Source: an uncultured Caulobacterales bacterium
Lineage (GTDB): Bacteria; Pseudomonadota; Alphaproteobacteria; Caulobacterales; Caulobacteraceae
Assembly: GCA_903858185.1 (NCBI GenBank)
Contig: CAIOHT010000012.1
Coordinates: 124,001-188,000, forward strand
Length of the DNA: 64,000 nucleotides
Direction: 5' to 3'
Of the stretch, positions 17,830 to 26,991 are shown one piece after another. Under the pieces are notes generated by a model that saw only the letters and a list, made by a program, of their open reading frames with translations, did no database searches and had not been told where the DNA came from. Both the position numbers and the translations under genes were made by a program. Each line of letters opens with the position of its first letter. Within the stretch, counting starts at the first letter, position 1.

Positions 17830-18810
17830 TCAGAACTTGAAGTTGATCATCTTGCGCATCACGAAGATGCCAAGACTCATCCAGAACACCGCCCCCATCA
17901 GCATCAGGTGGCCGCGCGGGTCGGTGAACATCGGGGCCATGTACTTCGGCGAGGTGACCGAGATCAGGGTCACGACGCCGGGCGGCAGGCTGCCGATGAT
18001 GAAGGATGAGGCGATCGCTTCGGACGACAGCGCCTTGATCTTTTCACGCATCAGCTTGCGGCCGCGCAGCACCACCGAGAGGTTGTTCAGCGCCTCGGCG
18101 AGGTTGCCGCCGGTCTTCTGCTGGATCGCCAGCACGATGGCGAAGAAGCGCAGCTCGTTGGTCGGCATGCGCTCGTACATCTTCTCCAGGGCCTGATCCA
18201 TCGGCGCGCCCATACCGACGCTCTCCACCAGGCGGCGGAACTCACCGGCGAGCGGCTCGGGGCACTCCTTGCCGATGATCTTCAGACAGTCATGGACCGG
18301 CAGGCCGGATTTGATGCCGCGGACGATGATGTCGATGGCGTCGGAGAAGGCCTCGGTGAACTTCTTGATCCGGGCCTTGGCCAGGAAGCCGACGATCCAG
18401 CGCGGCAGACCCATGCCCGCGGCGAAGGCCAGGCCGAGGGCGATCAGCGGCGACTTGGCGAACGGCAACGCGATCGCGCCGACGACCAGGCCGAACACGC
18501 CGCTGGCGATCCAGAACTGCTTGGGCGTGAAGGTCAGGCCGGCCTGCTGCAGCTTGGCGCCGATCGACAGCAGCGCCTTCTTCTGCTGCTTGTCCTGGTC
18601 CTTCAGCGTCTTGAGAATCTGCTTGCGACGGGCCTCGGGCGAGTTGGCCGCCGCGCGTGCGGTGCGAACCCGGGTCGCGGGACTGCCGCCGCTGACGATC
18701 GCCTGGGCCCGTTTGGTGGTGCGGGAGCTTGCGCTGTCGCCGCCGGCGAAGACGAAGCCGAGGCCGGCGATCGTGACGAAGGCGAGAACGCCGACGAGGA
18801 CCATCATCAT
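17830..18810 (-). CDS. tadB: Tight-adherence pilus inner-membrane protein TadB
   Basis: A 326-residue F-domain platform protein (cpaG). It starts with a hydrophobic segment (LVGVLAFVTIAGLGFVFAGG), has a basic linker (residues about 30-75), further membrane pairs, and the T2SSF core FSDAIDIIVRGIKSGLPVHDCLKII followed by ELRFFAIVLAIQQKTGGNLAEAL. Partner of TadC and TadA in the inner membrane. Six bp separate it from cpaF. Several ATG codons cluster at the start (MMM), so the exact first residue is uncertain by one or two. Confidence 0.93.
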   Translation of the reverse strand: MMMVLVGVLAFVTIAGLGFVFAGGDSASSRTTKRAQAIVSGGSPATRVRTARAAANSPEARRKQILKTLKDQDKQQKKALLSIGAKLQQAGLTFTPKQFWIASGVFGLVVGAIALPFAKSPLIALGLAFAAGMGLPRWIVGFLAKARIKKFTEAFSDAIDIIVRGIKSGLPVHDCLKIIGKECPEPLAGEFRRLVESVGMGAPMDQALEKMYERMPTNELRFFAIVLAIQQKTGGNLAEALNNLSVVLRGRKLMREKIKALSSEAIASSFIIGSLPPGVVTLISVTSPKYMAPMFTDPRGHLMLMGAVFWMSLGIFVMRKMINFKF

Positions 18811-18816
18811 GGCCGT

Positions 18817-20346
18817 CTACTCCGCCGCGTCGAGGGCTTCCGCCAGCTCGCGCTCAAGCCCGTAGTAGCGGGCGCGGTCCCAGAAGCGGGGGCGGGCGAT
18901 GCCGGTCGAGCGGAACTTGCCCAGCACGCGGCCATTCTCGTCCTCGCCGGTCATCTCGTAGACGAACAGGTCCTGGGTGACGATGACGTCGCCCTCGAGG
19001 CCGACAACCTCGGTGATGTGGGTGATGCGCCGGCTGCCGTCGCGCAGACGGGCGGCCTGGATGATCACGTCGACCGATCCGGTGATCATCTCGCGGATGG
19101 TCTTCGACGGGAGGCCATAGCCGCCCATCGTGATCATCGATTCCATCCGGCTGATGGCCTCGCGCGGCGAGTTGGCGTGCAGCGTGCCCATCGAGCCGTC
19201 GTGGCCGGTGTTCATCGCCTGAAGCAGGTCGAACGCCTCCGGCCCGCGGACTTCGCCGACGATGATCCGCTCGGGACGCATCCGCAGGCAGTTCTTCACC
19301 AGGTCACGCATGGTGATCATGCCCTGGCCCTCGAGGTTCGGAGGCCGGGTTTCCAGCCGCACCACATGCGGCTGCTGCAGCTGCAGTTCCGCCGCATCCT
19401 CGCAGGTGATCACCCGCTCGGTCGGGTCGATGAAGGCGGTCATGGTGTTGAGCAGGGTTGTCTTGCCAGAGCCGGTGCCGCCGGAGATGACGATGTTGCA
19501 GCGGCAGGCCCCGATCACGCCCAGGACACGCGCCCCTTCCGGACTGATGGACTGATAGTCCACCAGATCCTTCATCGTCAGCTTGTCCTTCTTGAACTTC
19601 CGGATGGTCAGGGTCGGGCCGTCCAGCGCCAGCGGCGGCGCGATGACGTTGACCCGCGAACCGTCCGGCAGGCGGGCGTCGCAGATCGGCGAGCTTTCAT
19701 CCACCCGGCGGCCGACCTGGCTGACGATCCGCTGGCAGATGTTCATCAGCTGGGCGTTGTCGCGGAAGCGGACATTGGTCAGCTGGACCTTGCCGCCCAC
19801 TTCGATGAACACCCGGTTGGCGCCGTTGACCATCACATCGGCGATGTCGTCCCGGGCCAGCAGGGGTTCGAGCGGGCCATAGCCCAGCACGTCGTTGATG
19901 ATGTCCTGGACCAGGTGCTCGGTCTCGGCGACCGACATCTGCACGTTCTTGATCGCCACCAGTTCGGCGACGATGTCCCTGATCTCCTCGGCCGCCGACT
20001 TCTGGTCCAGCTGCGCCAGCTGGCTCAGGTCGATGGTGTTCAGCAGGGCGTTGAAGATCGTCGTCTTCGTGGCGTGATAGTAGTCGCTCTGTTCACGGAC
20101 GATCTGGGCGGTCGGGTTCTGCGCCGACCGGAGCTGCTCCAGCCCCTTCATCACCTTGGGCGTGGTCCGTTGCGGACCGGGGGCGACGGTGGCGGGATTG
20201 TGAGGTTCGGCGGCGCGTGAGCCGGCCTCTGCCCTGGCCGGCGCGGCAGCGGGCTGCGGTCGCGTGGAGATGGCCGCACCGTCCCCGGCGGGCGGAGGCG
20301 CCCTCCGCTCCGGAGCCGGACTGCCATCGGACCGTTTGCCGAACAC
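18817..20346 (-). CDS. cpaF: Tad pilus ATPase CpaF/TadA
   Basis: A 509-residue type II/IV secretion ATPase that powers pilus assembly, and in Caulobacter also retraction. The first 65 residues are a disordered Ala/Pro-rich tail; the helical N-domain follows, then the CpaF-specific [16 protein letters not shown]. Walker A is GGTGSGKTT at residues 289-297, and the Asp box, [11 protein letters not shown], and the Walker B region [15 protein letters not shown] with the His box [15 protein letters not shown] complete the ATPase. It is located between cpaE and tadB in a tightly packed operon. Confidence 0.96.
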   Translation of the reverse strand: MFGKRSDGSPAPERRAPPPAGDGAAISTRPQPAAAPARAEAGSRAAEPHNPATVAPGPQRTTPKVMKGLEQLRSAQNPTAQIVREQSDYYHATKTTIFNALLNTIDLSQLAQLDQKSAAEEIRDIVAELVAIKNVQMSVAETEHLVQDIINDVLGYGPLEPLLARDDIADVMVNGANRVFIEVGGKVQLTNVRFRDNAQLMNICQRIVSQVGRRVDESSPICDARLPDGSRVNVIAPPLALDGPTLTIRKFKKDKLTMKDLVDYQSISPEGARVLGVIGACRCNIVISGGTGSGKTTLLNTMTAFIDPTERVITCEDAAELQLQQPHVVRLETRPPNLEGQGMITMRDLVKNCLRMRPERIIVGEVRGPEAFDLLQAMNTGHDGSMGTLHANSPREAISRMESMITMGGYGLPSKTIREMITGSVDVIIQAARLRDGSRRITHITEVVGLEGDVIVTQDLFVYEMTGEDENGRVLGKFRSTGIARPRFWDRARYYGLERELAEALDAAE

Positions 20347-20352
20347 GCTGGG

Positions 20353-21828
20353 CTACTTCTTTCTGAACAGGCCGCCGAGCAGCGACGATTTCTGCGACGG
20401 GGGCGGGTCACGACGCGCGACGAGGCGGGCGAGTTGTTCGACGCCTTCGGCGGCCTTCGACTTGGGGGCGACCTCGCCCAGCATCTGACCGTGGTTGGCC
20501 GCCTGACCGAAAGCCTTGGGCTCGAATGGCAGCACGATCGACGGCGTGATGCCGAGGGCCTCGCCGAAGTCCTTGACGGGAATTTCGGGCCGACCGGGCA
20601 CGCCCACCTGGTTCAGCACCAGCCGGGGCGGGGCGTCATTAGGGCGGGCCTGGCGGACCAGGTCGATCATGTTCTTGGCGTTGCGCAGCGAGGCGAGGTC
20701 CGGCGAGGCGACAATGACCATGTCGTCGGACCCGATCAGCATCTTGCGTTTCCAGCCGCTCCAGGCGTGCGGCAGGTCAAGCACGACGAACGGCGCGGCG
20801 GCGCGGATCTTCTGGGCGACCTCCTCGAAGGCGTCCGGATGGATGTCGAAGTCTTCCTCCAGCGTCGCCGGGGCGGCGAACAGCGAGAGGCGATCGGTCA
20901 CCCGCGCCATCATCCGGTCCATCAGCACCGGATCGAGCCGGTCCGGCTGGCCGAGCGCGTCGGCGATGCCCTGCAGCGGGTCCTGGTTGAAGTTCAGACC
21001 GGCCGTGCCGAACGGCAGGTCGAAGTCGGCCAGAACCGTTCCGGCCTGCATCCTCTCGGCCAGACACCAGGCCAGGTTATGGGCGATCGTCGAGGCGCCG
21101 ACGCCGCCCCGGGCGCCGACCACGGCGATCTGCCGCCCCACAAACGGCGCGGCAGGGTCGGCATAGAGGCCGGTGATCGAGCGGATTACCTGCAGCGGGC
21201 TGAGCGGCGGCACGAGGTATTCGCTGACGCCGCGCCGCATCAGTTCGCGGTACAGCGCGATATCGTTGGCCGAGCCGATCGTCATGACCTTGGTGCCCGG
21301 GTCACAGACCTCGGCCAGCCGATCCAGCAGCGCCAGCAGTTCCGGCGCCGGGTCGAGGCTCTCGACGATCACCAGCGAGGGCGTTGGCTGGTTCTGATAG
21401 TGCTCAACGGCCGCCTGGATACCGCCTGGAAGCACCGTGGTCGCCGCCCGCGCCATCCGCCGGTCGGCGGCGGCCTGTTCGATCAGTTCGGCGGTGTCCG
21501 GGCGTGCGCAGAACACGTGGATCGAGATGCGCGGGACGCTGACGTCGCCAAGGGCGCCGTCGCCGCCGCTCATCATATCCGGCGCGGGGCTGATGGCCGG
21601 GCGAGCCGGTTCGTTCACGGACGAGGTCGCCGACCCGAGCTCGAGGAATGGGTCCTCCTCGGCGCCCTGGCGGGCGAGCGGAAAGTCGGCGAACGGATCG
21701 GGGCCGTCGAGGTCCAGACCCGCGGCCGGTTTCGACGCCTCGCGCCAGGGATCACCCGGCGACGCCGCGAAGTCGTCGTCGGCGTCGAAACCCAGGTCGA
21801 AGGGATCGTGATCGGCGGGTCCGGGCAT
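20353..21828 (-). CDS. cpaE: Pilus polar-localisation protein CpaE (TadZ-like)
   Basis: A 491-residue protein in three parts: a Asp/Pro-rich disordered head (1-100), a degenerate receiver-like domain (about 100-220) and a ParA/MinD-type ATPase domain with GARGGVGASTIAHNLAW. CpaE/TadZ places the pilus machine at the pole. The P-loop has Ala-Ser where ParA has Lys-Ser/Thr (GGVGAST), a divergence seen in TadZ proteins that may weaken hydrolysis. The C-terminus PPSQKSSLLGGLFRKK is basic. Six bp separate it from cpaF. Confidence 0.92.
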   Translation of the reverse strand: MPGPADHDPFDLGFDADDDFAASPGDPWREASKPAAGLDLDGPDPFADFPLARQGAEEDPFLELGSATSSVNEPARPAISPAPDMMSGGDGALGDVSVPRISIHVFCARPDTAELIEQAAADRRMARAATTVLPGGIQAAVEHYQNQPTPSLVIVESLDPAPELLALLDRLAEVCDPGTKVMTIGSANDIALYRELMRRGVSEYLVPPLSPLQVIRSITGLYADPAAPFVGRQIAVVGARGGVGASTIAHNLAWCLAERMQAGTVLADFDLPFGTAGLNFNQDPLQGIADALGQPDRLDPVLMDRMMARVTDRLSLFAAPATLEEDFDIHPDAFEEVAQKIRAAAPFVVLDLPHAWSGWKRKMLIGSDDMVIVASPDLASLRNAKNMIDLVRQARPNDAPPRLVLNQVGVPGRPEIPVKDFGEALGITPSIVLPFEPKAFGQAANHGQMLGEVAPKSKAAEGVEQLARLVARRDPPPSQKSSLLGGLFRKK

Positions 21829-21831
21829 GGG

Positions 21832-22515
21832 CTACTGGACCACCATCGAAACAACACCGGACGCCTGTGCGTCCTTGGCCGTAGAGGTGATTTCGCCCGC
21901 GCGGTACTTGCCCAGGACCGTTGTCCGGCGGCCCGTGTCGGCCGGAGTCATCGGTCGCGCGCCGAGCAGGTCGCCCGGATTGGCCACCTGGGCGGCCATA
22001 TTGGCGCTGACGGCGCAGCCGAGATTGCCATAGGGCTGGTTGCCGGCCGTCCGGCTGATGGAGCTCCACTCGCCGCAGCGCGGGGCGATCGCCACATAGC
22101 GCTGGAAGCCGATGACGATCGGGGCGTTCGCCGTCGCGGCGCCGTCATAGCCGATCAGCCTCACCTGGTCCGGCGCGGCGCCCTGGGCCAGCAGGAAGGC
22201 CCGCGCGTCGGCGCTGACCCGGTAGGCGCCAGAGCCCTGGGTTCCGGTCGGCGCGGCGACCGTGATCACCCCGCCCTCGGCAAGCGCCCAGCGGGCGTGA
22301 AACTCCGCGAGGGCGCGGGCCTGGGTTCCGGACAGACCCGTGGGGTGTGGCGCGAGGCGGATTTCCTCGGGCTGGGCGACCACCTCGACGCGGCTCGACC
22401 AGGTATCGAGCGGGGTGAGGGCCATCGCGCCGGTCGCGGGCGGTGGCGTCGAGGCGCACCCCGTCAGAACCAGGGCGGCGGCAAGAGGCGTCAGACGGGC
22501 AACAGCGGACATCAT
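21832..22515 (-). CDS. cpaD: Pilus biogenesis lipoprotein CpaD
   Basis: A 227-residue outer-membrane lipoprotein with lipobox LTGC near residue 19. The body shows IRLAPHPTGLSGTQARAL, an OmpA-like periplasmic region with GYD, and the two-cysteine segment APRCGEWSSI...NLGCAVSANMAAQVANPGDLL, which is the CpaD family hallmark. CpaD assists the CpaC secretin in the outer membrane. It sits between cpaC and cpaE with 3-5 bp spacing. Confidence 0.93.
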   Translation of the reverse strand: MMSAVARLTPLAAALVLTGCASTPPPATGAMALTPLDTWSSRVEVVAQPEEIRLAPHPTGLSGTQARALAEFHARWALAEGGVITVAAPTGTQGSGAYRVSADARAFLLAQGAAPDQVRLIGYDGAATANAPIVIGFQRYVAIAPRCGEWSSISRTAGNQPYGNLGCAVSANMAAQVANPGDLLGARPMTPADTGRRTTVLGKYRAGEITSTAKDAQASGVVSMVVQ

Positions 22516-22520
22516 GGCGC

Positions 22521-24002
22521 TTACTCGATCACATAACCGATGGGGCCCTGGTAGGCGCGCCCCGCATTGGCCCCCGGCGGCGCGCCGACAGCCTTGTTCA
22601 GTCTGCCGAACAGCAGGGTTTCGGCGTCACTGGCGAACTGCAGCCCGTCCGCCGGCGACTGGAAGGCGCCGGGGTTGGTCGGGTCGACGATGAAGGCGGT
22701 GACGATGACCACCATCTCGGTGTCGCCCTGCAGGAAGTCGCGCGAGCGGAACAGTGAACCGATGACCGGCACCGAGCCGACGCCGGGCAGGGCGTCGAGG
22801 TTCTCGCGGGTCGTTTGCTGGATCAGGCCGGCGATCATCATCGAGCCGCCCGACGGCAGTTCGATGGAGGTTTCCGCGCGCCTGACGGTCAGGGCCGGAA
22901 TGGTCAGGCTGGTCCCCGTGGTTCCGCCGCTCAGGGTGAAGGCGCCCTGGGTGGTCAGTTCGGAGATCTCGGTGGAGATTTTCAGCGAGATGCGGCCGCC
23001 GGACAGGACGATCGGCGTAAAGGCCAGTCCGACGCCGAACGGCTTGTATTCCACCGTCACCGTGCCGTTGCTGGAGTCCTGGTTGACCGGCACGGGATAC
23101 TCGCCGCCGGCGAGGAATCTGGCGGCTTCACCCGAAACGGCGGTCAGGTTCGGTTCGGCCAGGGTCCGGACCAGGCCGACCCGCTCGAAGGCGCGGATCG
23201 AGCCGGTCAGGATGTCAGCCGGCGTGTTCGAGCCGGTGTAGGAACCGCCGACGCTGACGCCGCCGCCGAGCGTACCGTTGATGCTGAAATTGGCCGCCTG
23301 GCCGAGCGTGATGCTGCCCGAACCCTGCTGCAGGATAGCGTTCAGGTTGACGCCCAGCTGCTTGATGACGCTGCGCTGGACCTCGACAACCCGCACGCGG
23401 AGCATCACCTGGTCCTTGCCGGCGATGCTGAGCATGTTCAGCACCTGCTCGGGCTTGGACACATAGCGCAGGGCGATCTGGGCGGCCTTGTCGGCGTCGC
23501 CCGCGTTGGCGACCATGCCGGTCAGGATTACCGCATCACCGATCGGTTCGACCTGCACGCGGGCGCCGGGCAGGACCCGGTTGATGGTCTCGGCGAGCGC
23601 GCCGAAATCCGCGTCCACGCGGATGTTCAGCGACAGGATGCGTCGTCCCGAGGCGTCGAACAGGATCGCGTCGGTCTGGCCGGAGGTCATGCCCAGCACA
23701 TAGATCTGGCGCGGGGTGCGCAGCACGGCGTCGGCCACGGCCGGGTTGGTGATCAGGATGTCGCGAACATCGACGGGCAGCTCGATCACAGCCGACTTGC
23801 CGCGTGGCAATGCCAGGGTGCGCGTCGCGCCGCCGGATCCGAGATCGACCCGCACTGTGGCCGGGCCGCTACCCGGGCCGCCGGACAGGCTTTGCGCCTG
23901 GATCGGGAAGTCCTGGGCGATCGCCACCGGCGCGGCGGCCTGCGCCAGGGCGGCGATGATCATGGCGGGCGCGGCGCTGCGCAGAAGTTTGAGCCTGCTC
24001 AT
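22521..24002 (-). CDS. cpaC: Outer-membrane secretin CpaC (RcpA)
   Basis: A 493-residue secretin that forms the pilus channel. A signal peptide (LRSAAPAMIIAALAQAAAP) leads to the pilus-formation N-domain (ELPVDVRDILITNPAVADAVLRTP), a BON-like domain with VQVEPIGDAVILTG, and the C-terminal secretin domain (FLAGGEYPVPV, VGLAFTPIVLSGGRISLKI, PSGGSMMIAGLIQ, LPGVGSVPVIGSLFRS). Its ATG overlaps the cpaB stop in ATGA, so translation is coupled. Confidence 0.95.
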   Translation of the reverse strand: MSRLKLLRSAAPAMIIAALAQAAAPVAIAQDFPIQAQSLSGGPGSGPATVRVDLGSGGATRTLALPRGKSAVIELPVDVRDILITNPAVADAVLRTPRQIYVLGMTSGQTDAILFDASGRRILSLNIRVDADFGALAETINRVLPGARVQVEPIGDAVILTGMVANAGDADKAAQIALRYVSKPEQVLNMLSIAGKDQVMLRVRVVEVQRSVIKQLGVNLNAILQQGSGSITLGQAANFSINGTLGGGVSVGGSYTGSNTPADILTGSIRAFERVGLVRTLAEPNLTAVSGEAARFLAGGEYPVPVNQDSSNGTVTVEYKPFGVGLAFTPIVLSGGRISLKISTEISELTTQGAFTLSGGTTGTSLTIPALTVRRAETSIELPSGGSMMIAGLIQQTTRENLDALPGVGSVPVIGSLFRSRDFLQGDTEMVVIVTAFIVDPTNPGAFQSPADGLQFASDAETLLFGRLNKAVGAPPGANAGRAYQGPIGYVIE

Positions 24003-24886
24003 CGCGACACCGTCACTTCACTGGCCTGGCCGGCGCGATAGACACGGATGGTGCGCCCCGGTCCGCTCGGGCCCGTACCGCCACTGCCCGCCGGCGCGCC
24101 GGCATCGGTGTAGGCGCGGAGGGCGAGCACAAGCGTGCCGCCCTTCTTGGCCTCGGCCTGGGCGTCGGCCAGCAGTTCGGCATCGCCTGCCGCCACTTCC
24201 AGCGTGGCGACCGCACCGACGATGGTCTTGGCGTCCTTGGCAGCCTCGGCCGCCTGGTCGATGGCCAGCACCCGCAGATTGCGCAGAACCGTCTGGGTGG
24301 TCAGGCCCTTGTCGCCGGCGTCCCGGCTGAGCAGCACATCGACCCGGTCGCCGGGCATGATGAAACCGCCGGCGGCGGTGTCGACGCTGACAGGCACGGC
24401 CATGGCGCGCATGCCCGGTGTCAGGACGACAGAGAGGAAGTTGCCTTCGCCTGCGCGGACGATCTTGCGCGCGACGATCGGCTCGCCCTGCAGCAAGGGT
24501 TCGCGGACGACCGCGCTGACGACCGACTGGACGGCCGCGCCGCCGAACAGGTTGCTTGCGGTCTCGGCGGCCTTCTTCGCGGCGCCTGCAGCGCCGGCCT
24601 GCTGGACTTGCGGCGGGGCGCCGTCGGTGATGTAGGCGGCGTTGAGGTTGGCGGCCGGCCAGTCCTGCCAGGTCATGTCGGCTGCGGTCAGTCGCGTGCC
24701 GACGGTCAGGTCCCGCTGGGCGACGAGCACCTTTATCGTGGGCGCGGCGGCCGGAGCCGCCGGGGTCGCCGCGTCAGCGACCGTCGCGTCCGGCTTACGG
24801 GGCGCGAAGGCGCCACGCACGACGAACGCCAGCGCGATGGCGGCGATCGCGGCGATCACCAGGATGAAGAGGCGGACGGCGCTCAT
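23999..24886 (-). CDS. cpaB: Pilus assembly protein CpaB (RcpC)
   Basis: A 295-residue periplasmic protein anchored by one N-terminal membrane helix (LFILVIAAIAAIALAFVVRGAF). The SAF domain (VLVAQRDLTVGTRLTAADMTWQDWP) is followed by the RcpC region (GMRAMAVPVSVDTAAGGFIMPGDRVDVLLSRD). It stabilises or gates the secretin. It is the second gene after the prepilin peptidase, 142 bp downstream of it. Confidence 0.93.
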   Translation of the reverse strand: MSAVRLFILVIAAIAAIALAFVVRGAFAPRKPDATVADAATPAAPAAAPTIKVLVAQRDLTVGTRLTAADMTWQDWPAANLNAAYITDGAPPQVQQAGAAGAAKKAAETASNLFGGAAVQSVVSAVVREPLLQGEPIVARKIVRAGEGNFLSVVLTPGMRAMAVPVSVDTAAGGFIMPGDRVDVLLSRDAGDKGLTTQTVLRNLRVLAIDQAAEAAKDAKTIVGAVATLEVAAGDAELLADAQAEAKKGGTLVLALRAYTDAGAPAGSGGTGPSGPGRTIRVYRAGQASEVTVSR

Positions 24887-25028
24887 GGACTCGAACAGGC
24901 CCCGGAAGGGGTGAAGCGGTGTCGGGCCCGGCCAGTCTGGCCCGGGCAGACGGGCGATTCGTCACCGGCCATTCTGGCGGCAGCCCCAGCTTTTGGGCCT
25001 GCATGGTTAACGGGGGCCTAAACCGGGC

Positions 25029-25550
25029 CTAGGAAAGGCCGCGAAACAGGGCCGTCAGCAAACTTTCCGGGAACGCCGCCAGGGCGCCGAAGGCGATCGC
25101 GATGCCGTAGGGCACGTTCTCGCCCGGCGTCGCGAGCCGGCCCATCCAGCCGGGCCCTCGCGAAACAAGCGGGCGCAGCCACACCGAGCGCAGGGCCAGA
25201 AGCATGACGGCCAGCGCGCCGCCGGCGAGGGCGGTCACCAGGAGATAGGACAGCAGGGCCCCAAGGCCCATCCACAGCCCGGCGGCGGCGAACAGCTTGG
25301 CGTCGCCGCCGCCGATCCAGCCGACCGCGAACATACCCATGCCGGCGATCAGTGTCGCGAAGCCGATCAGGCAGGCGATACCGATCTGCGCCGGGCTTGC
25401 GCCCATAATCAGGGCGGTGGGCAGGAAGGCGGCCGCCAGGGCGATCGAGATCCAGTTGGGAATCGTGAAGCTGACGGCGTCGCGCATCGCCCCGATGATG
25501 ACCAGGGCGGGGAAGGCGAACAGCAGGACGGTCTGGACCAGATGAAGCAT
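25029..25550 (-). CDS. cpaA: Prepilin peptidase CpaA (A24 family)
   Basis: A 173-residue aspartic membrane protease that cleaves Flp prepilins. It lacks the methylase domain, as usual for TadV/CpaA. Active-site aspartates are Asp24 (MRDAVSFTIPNW) and Asp83 (WIGGGDAK, the GxGD motif). Five or six membrane helices are visible. It lies downstream of the three pilin genes and upstream of cpaB, matching Caulobacter pilA-cpaAB order. Confidence 0.94.
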   Translation of the reverse strand: MLHLVQTVLLFAFPALVIIGAMRDAVSFTIPNWISIALAAAFLPTALIMGASPAQIGIACLIGFATLIAGMGMFAVGWIGGGDAKLFAAAGLWMGLGALLSYLLVTALAGGALAVMLLALRSVWLRPLVSRGPGWMGRLATPGENVPYGIAIAFGALAAFPESLLTALFRGLS

Positions 25551-25626
25551 GGGAATCCGCCGGAGGACTTTCCCCGACTTTCGCGCGCGCCGGTGAACCG
25601 ATCATTTACGCCGGCCGAAAAAGGGA

Positions 25627-25652
25627 AGGGCCGCGGATTGCTCCGCGGCCCT
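25627..25652 (-). terminator. Terminator after flp pilin 1
   Basis: On the minus strand a GGGCCGCGGAGC / CCGCGGCCC stem is followed by CTTCCCTTTTT. It lies 27 bp beyond the pilin stop and before cpaA, so pilin mRNA can be more abundant than the assembly mRNA. Nearly the same hairpin follows the other two pilins. Confidence 0.8.
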
Positions 25653-25678
25653 GGCCTCGTGATCGTGAACCGGACGGC

Positions 25679-25843
25679 TTAGGTCAGGTTGCCGTTGATG
25701 GTCGTGAAGGCGGTGTTCAGCTTGGTGCCGAGGGTCGTCACGGCGGTGATGATGACGACGGCGATGAGCGCGACGATCAGGCCGTACTCGATGGCAGTGG
25801 CGCCGGATTCATCCTTGGCGAAGCGGGTCATGAACTTGGTCAT
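25679..25843 (-). CDS. Flp/Fap-type pilin 1
   Basis: A 54-residue Flp prepilin. The short leader MTKFMTRFAKDESG ends at Gly14; the expected cleavage gives ATAIEYG with Glu at +5 and Tyr at +6, the Flp signature, then one hydrophobic helix (LIVALIAVVIITAV). It differs from pilin 3 at one residue (Asn52 instead of Lys). AGGAAGGGGAAC precedes the ATG. Cleaved by CpaA and assembled by the cpa machine encoded downstream. A long upstream open extension is not real because it ignores this strong ribosome site. Confidence 0.95.
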   Translation of the reverse strand: MTKFMTRFAKDESGATAIEYGLIVALIAVVIITAVTTLGTKLNTAFTTINGNLT

Positions 25844-25912
25844 TGGTAGTTCCCCTTCCTGTGACCGCTTCAGTGAACCGGCCGGTTGACAGCAACATTC
25901 GGGGCCCTTTGA

Positions 25913-25919
25913 AGTAAAC
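25913..25919. promoter_or_regulatory. AGTAAAC motif upstream of flp pilin 1
   Basis: The 267 bp between pilins 2 and 1 hold no gene. They include AGTAAAC here, the same heptamer (in either orientation) that occurs three times upstream of pilin 3. It might be a shared regulator site; this is inference. Confidence 0.25.
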
Positions 25920-26056
25920 GCAGGAACTTGCCGGGCCTTCGAGGACCAATGTGGCGGGGGAACGTGAATCTCTCGTTGAGCGGCACAGTTAAGTATCGGA
26001 AACCAATGATATTTCGTCACCCGTTATGGGCCATCGGCCGGGGCCGGAAAAGCAGA

Positions 26057-26081
26057 AAGGCCGCGGATTTCTCCGCGGCCT
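26057..26081 (-). terminator. Terminator after flp pilin 2
   Basis: Minus-strand stem AGGCCGCGGAG / TCCGCGGCCT followed by TTCTGCTTTTCC, 30 bp beyond the pilin 2 stop. Duplicate of the hairpins after pilins 1 and 3. Confidence 0.82.
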
Positions 26082-26110
26082 CCTGTTTTCGACGATGAGC
26101 TGGACGTATC

Positions 26111-26275
26111 TTACGTCAGCTTGCCGTTGATGGTCGTGAAGGCGGTGTTGAGCTTGGTGCCGAGGGTCGTCACGGCGGTGATGATGACGACGGCGATCAG
26201 CGCGACGATCAGGCCGTATTCGATGGCGGTGGCGCCGGATTCATCCTTGGCGAAACGGTTCATGAACTTGGTCAT
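26111..26275 (-). CDS. Flp/Fap-type pilin 2
   Basis: A 54-residue Flp prepilin that differs from pilin 3 only at residue 6 (Asn for Thr, within the cleaved leader), so the mature pilins 2 and 3 appear identical. GATAIEYG places the CpaA cleavage after Gly14. GAAGGGG lies upstream of the ATG at 26275. Followed by its own terminator. Confidence 0.95.
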   Translation of the reverse strand: MTKFMNRFAKDESGATAIEYGLIVALIAVVIITAVTTLGTKLNTAFTTINGKLT

Positions 26276-26477
26276 TCGAGTAGCCCCTTCATAAGACCGG
26301 CCTTTGCCGGCTGGATTATTGACTGTTGCAGGGCCTGGAAACAGCAACCTTGTGCCGCGACCGGGCCTTCGAGTGAGACTATGGCAGGGGTTCATGAATC
26401 GATGATTGATGAGCGGGCCGTCCGGGGCCGAACAACGCATGATTTTCAGAATTAAATCCTTTGTCCCGGACAGCAGA

Positions 26478-26502
26478 AAGGCCGCGGATCTCTCCGCGGC
26501 CT
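26478..26502 (-). terminator. Terminator after flp pilin 3
   Basis: Minus-strand stem AGGCCGCGGAGA / TCCGCGGCCT followed by TTCTGCTG, 29 bp after the pilin stop. Third copy of the same hairpin in this pilin array. Confidence 0.8.
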
Positions 26503-26531
26503 CCTGTCTTCGACGGTGAAGTCGACGTGTC

Positions 26532-26696
26532 TTACGTCAGCTTGCCGTTGATCGTGGTGAAGGCGGTGTTCAGCTTGGTGCCGAGGGTCGTCACGGCGGT
26601 GATGATGACGACGGCGATGAGCGCGACGATCAGGCCGTACTCGATGGCGGTGGCGCCGGATTCATCCTTGGCGAAGCGGGTCATGAACTTGGTCAT
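26532..26696 (-). CDS. Flp/Fap-type pilin 3 (promoter-proximal)
   Basis: A 54-residue Flp prepilin and the first of three tandem copies. It has the standard leader MTKFMTRFAKDESG, cleavage before ATAIEYG, and a single hydrophobic helix. TGACAGGAGAT precedes the ATG at 26696. The AT-rich 295-bp intergenic region upstream is shared with the divergent secretin-N-like gene. Equivalent in position to Caulobacter pilA. Confidence 0.95.
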   Translation of the reverse strand: MTKFMTRFAKDESGATAIEYGLIVALIAVVIITAVTTLGTKLNTAFTTINGKLT

Positions 26697-26789
26697 AGCT
26701 GTATCTCCTGTCAGCAGGCTTGCGGTGATGGGGATCAAGCCGCATGGCCTGCTCGCCCTCGAAAACAAGGCCAACCTAGACGGGCGCGT

Positions 26790-26850
26790 TTAATGGCCAG
26801 TAAACAGCAAAGTATTCTCGAAAATTTTGTATGGTTTACTTTGGTTTACT
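26790..26850. promoter_or_regulatory. AT-rich control region with GTTTACT repeats and a CtrA-like site
   Basis: The 295 bp between pilin 3 and the divergent gene hold no ORF of note. They contain TTAA-N7-TAAAC at 26790-26805, one mismatch from the CtrA box TTAA-N7-TTAAC. They also hold GTTTACT twice in tandem on the plus strand (26834-26840 and 26844-26850, ten bases apart) and once inverted (26799-26805). In Caulobacter pilA is a CtrA target, so a cell-cycle link is plausible but inferred. Confidence 0.4.
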
Positions 26851-26991
26851 ATTACCTTCGCTTAACCATAGCGCCGAAAGGGGCGCTCGAGTCCTTATAG
26901 ACTCACGTGCGGGCGCGCGCGGGACAATTTCAGCCTTTGTTGACCATTCGGGCCGACTCTGCGGCGTCCAAAGCCGAGGTCTGTTTCCGCC

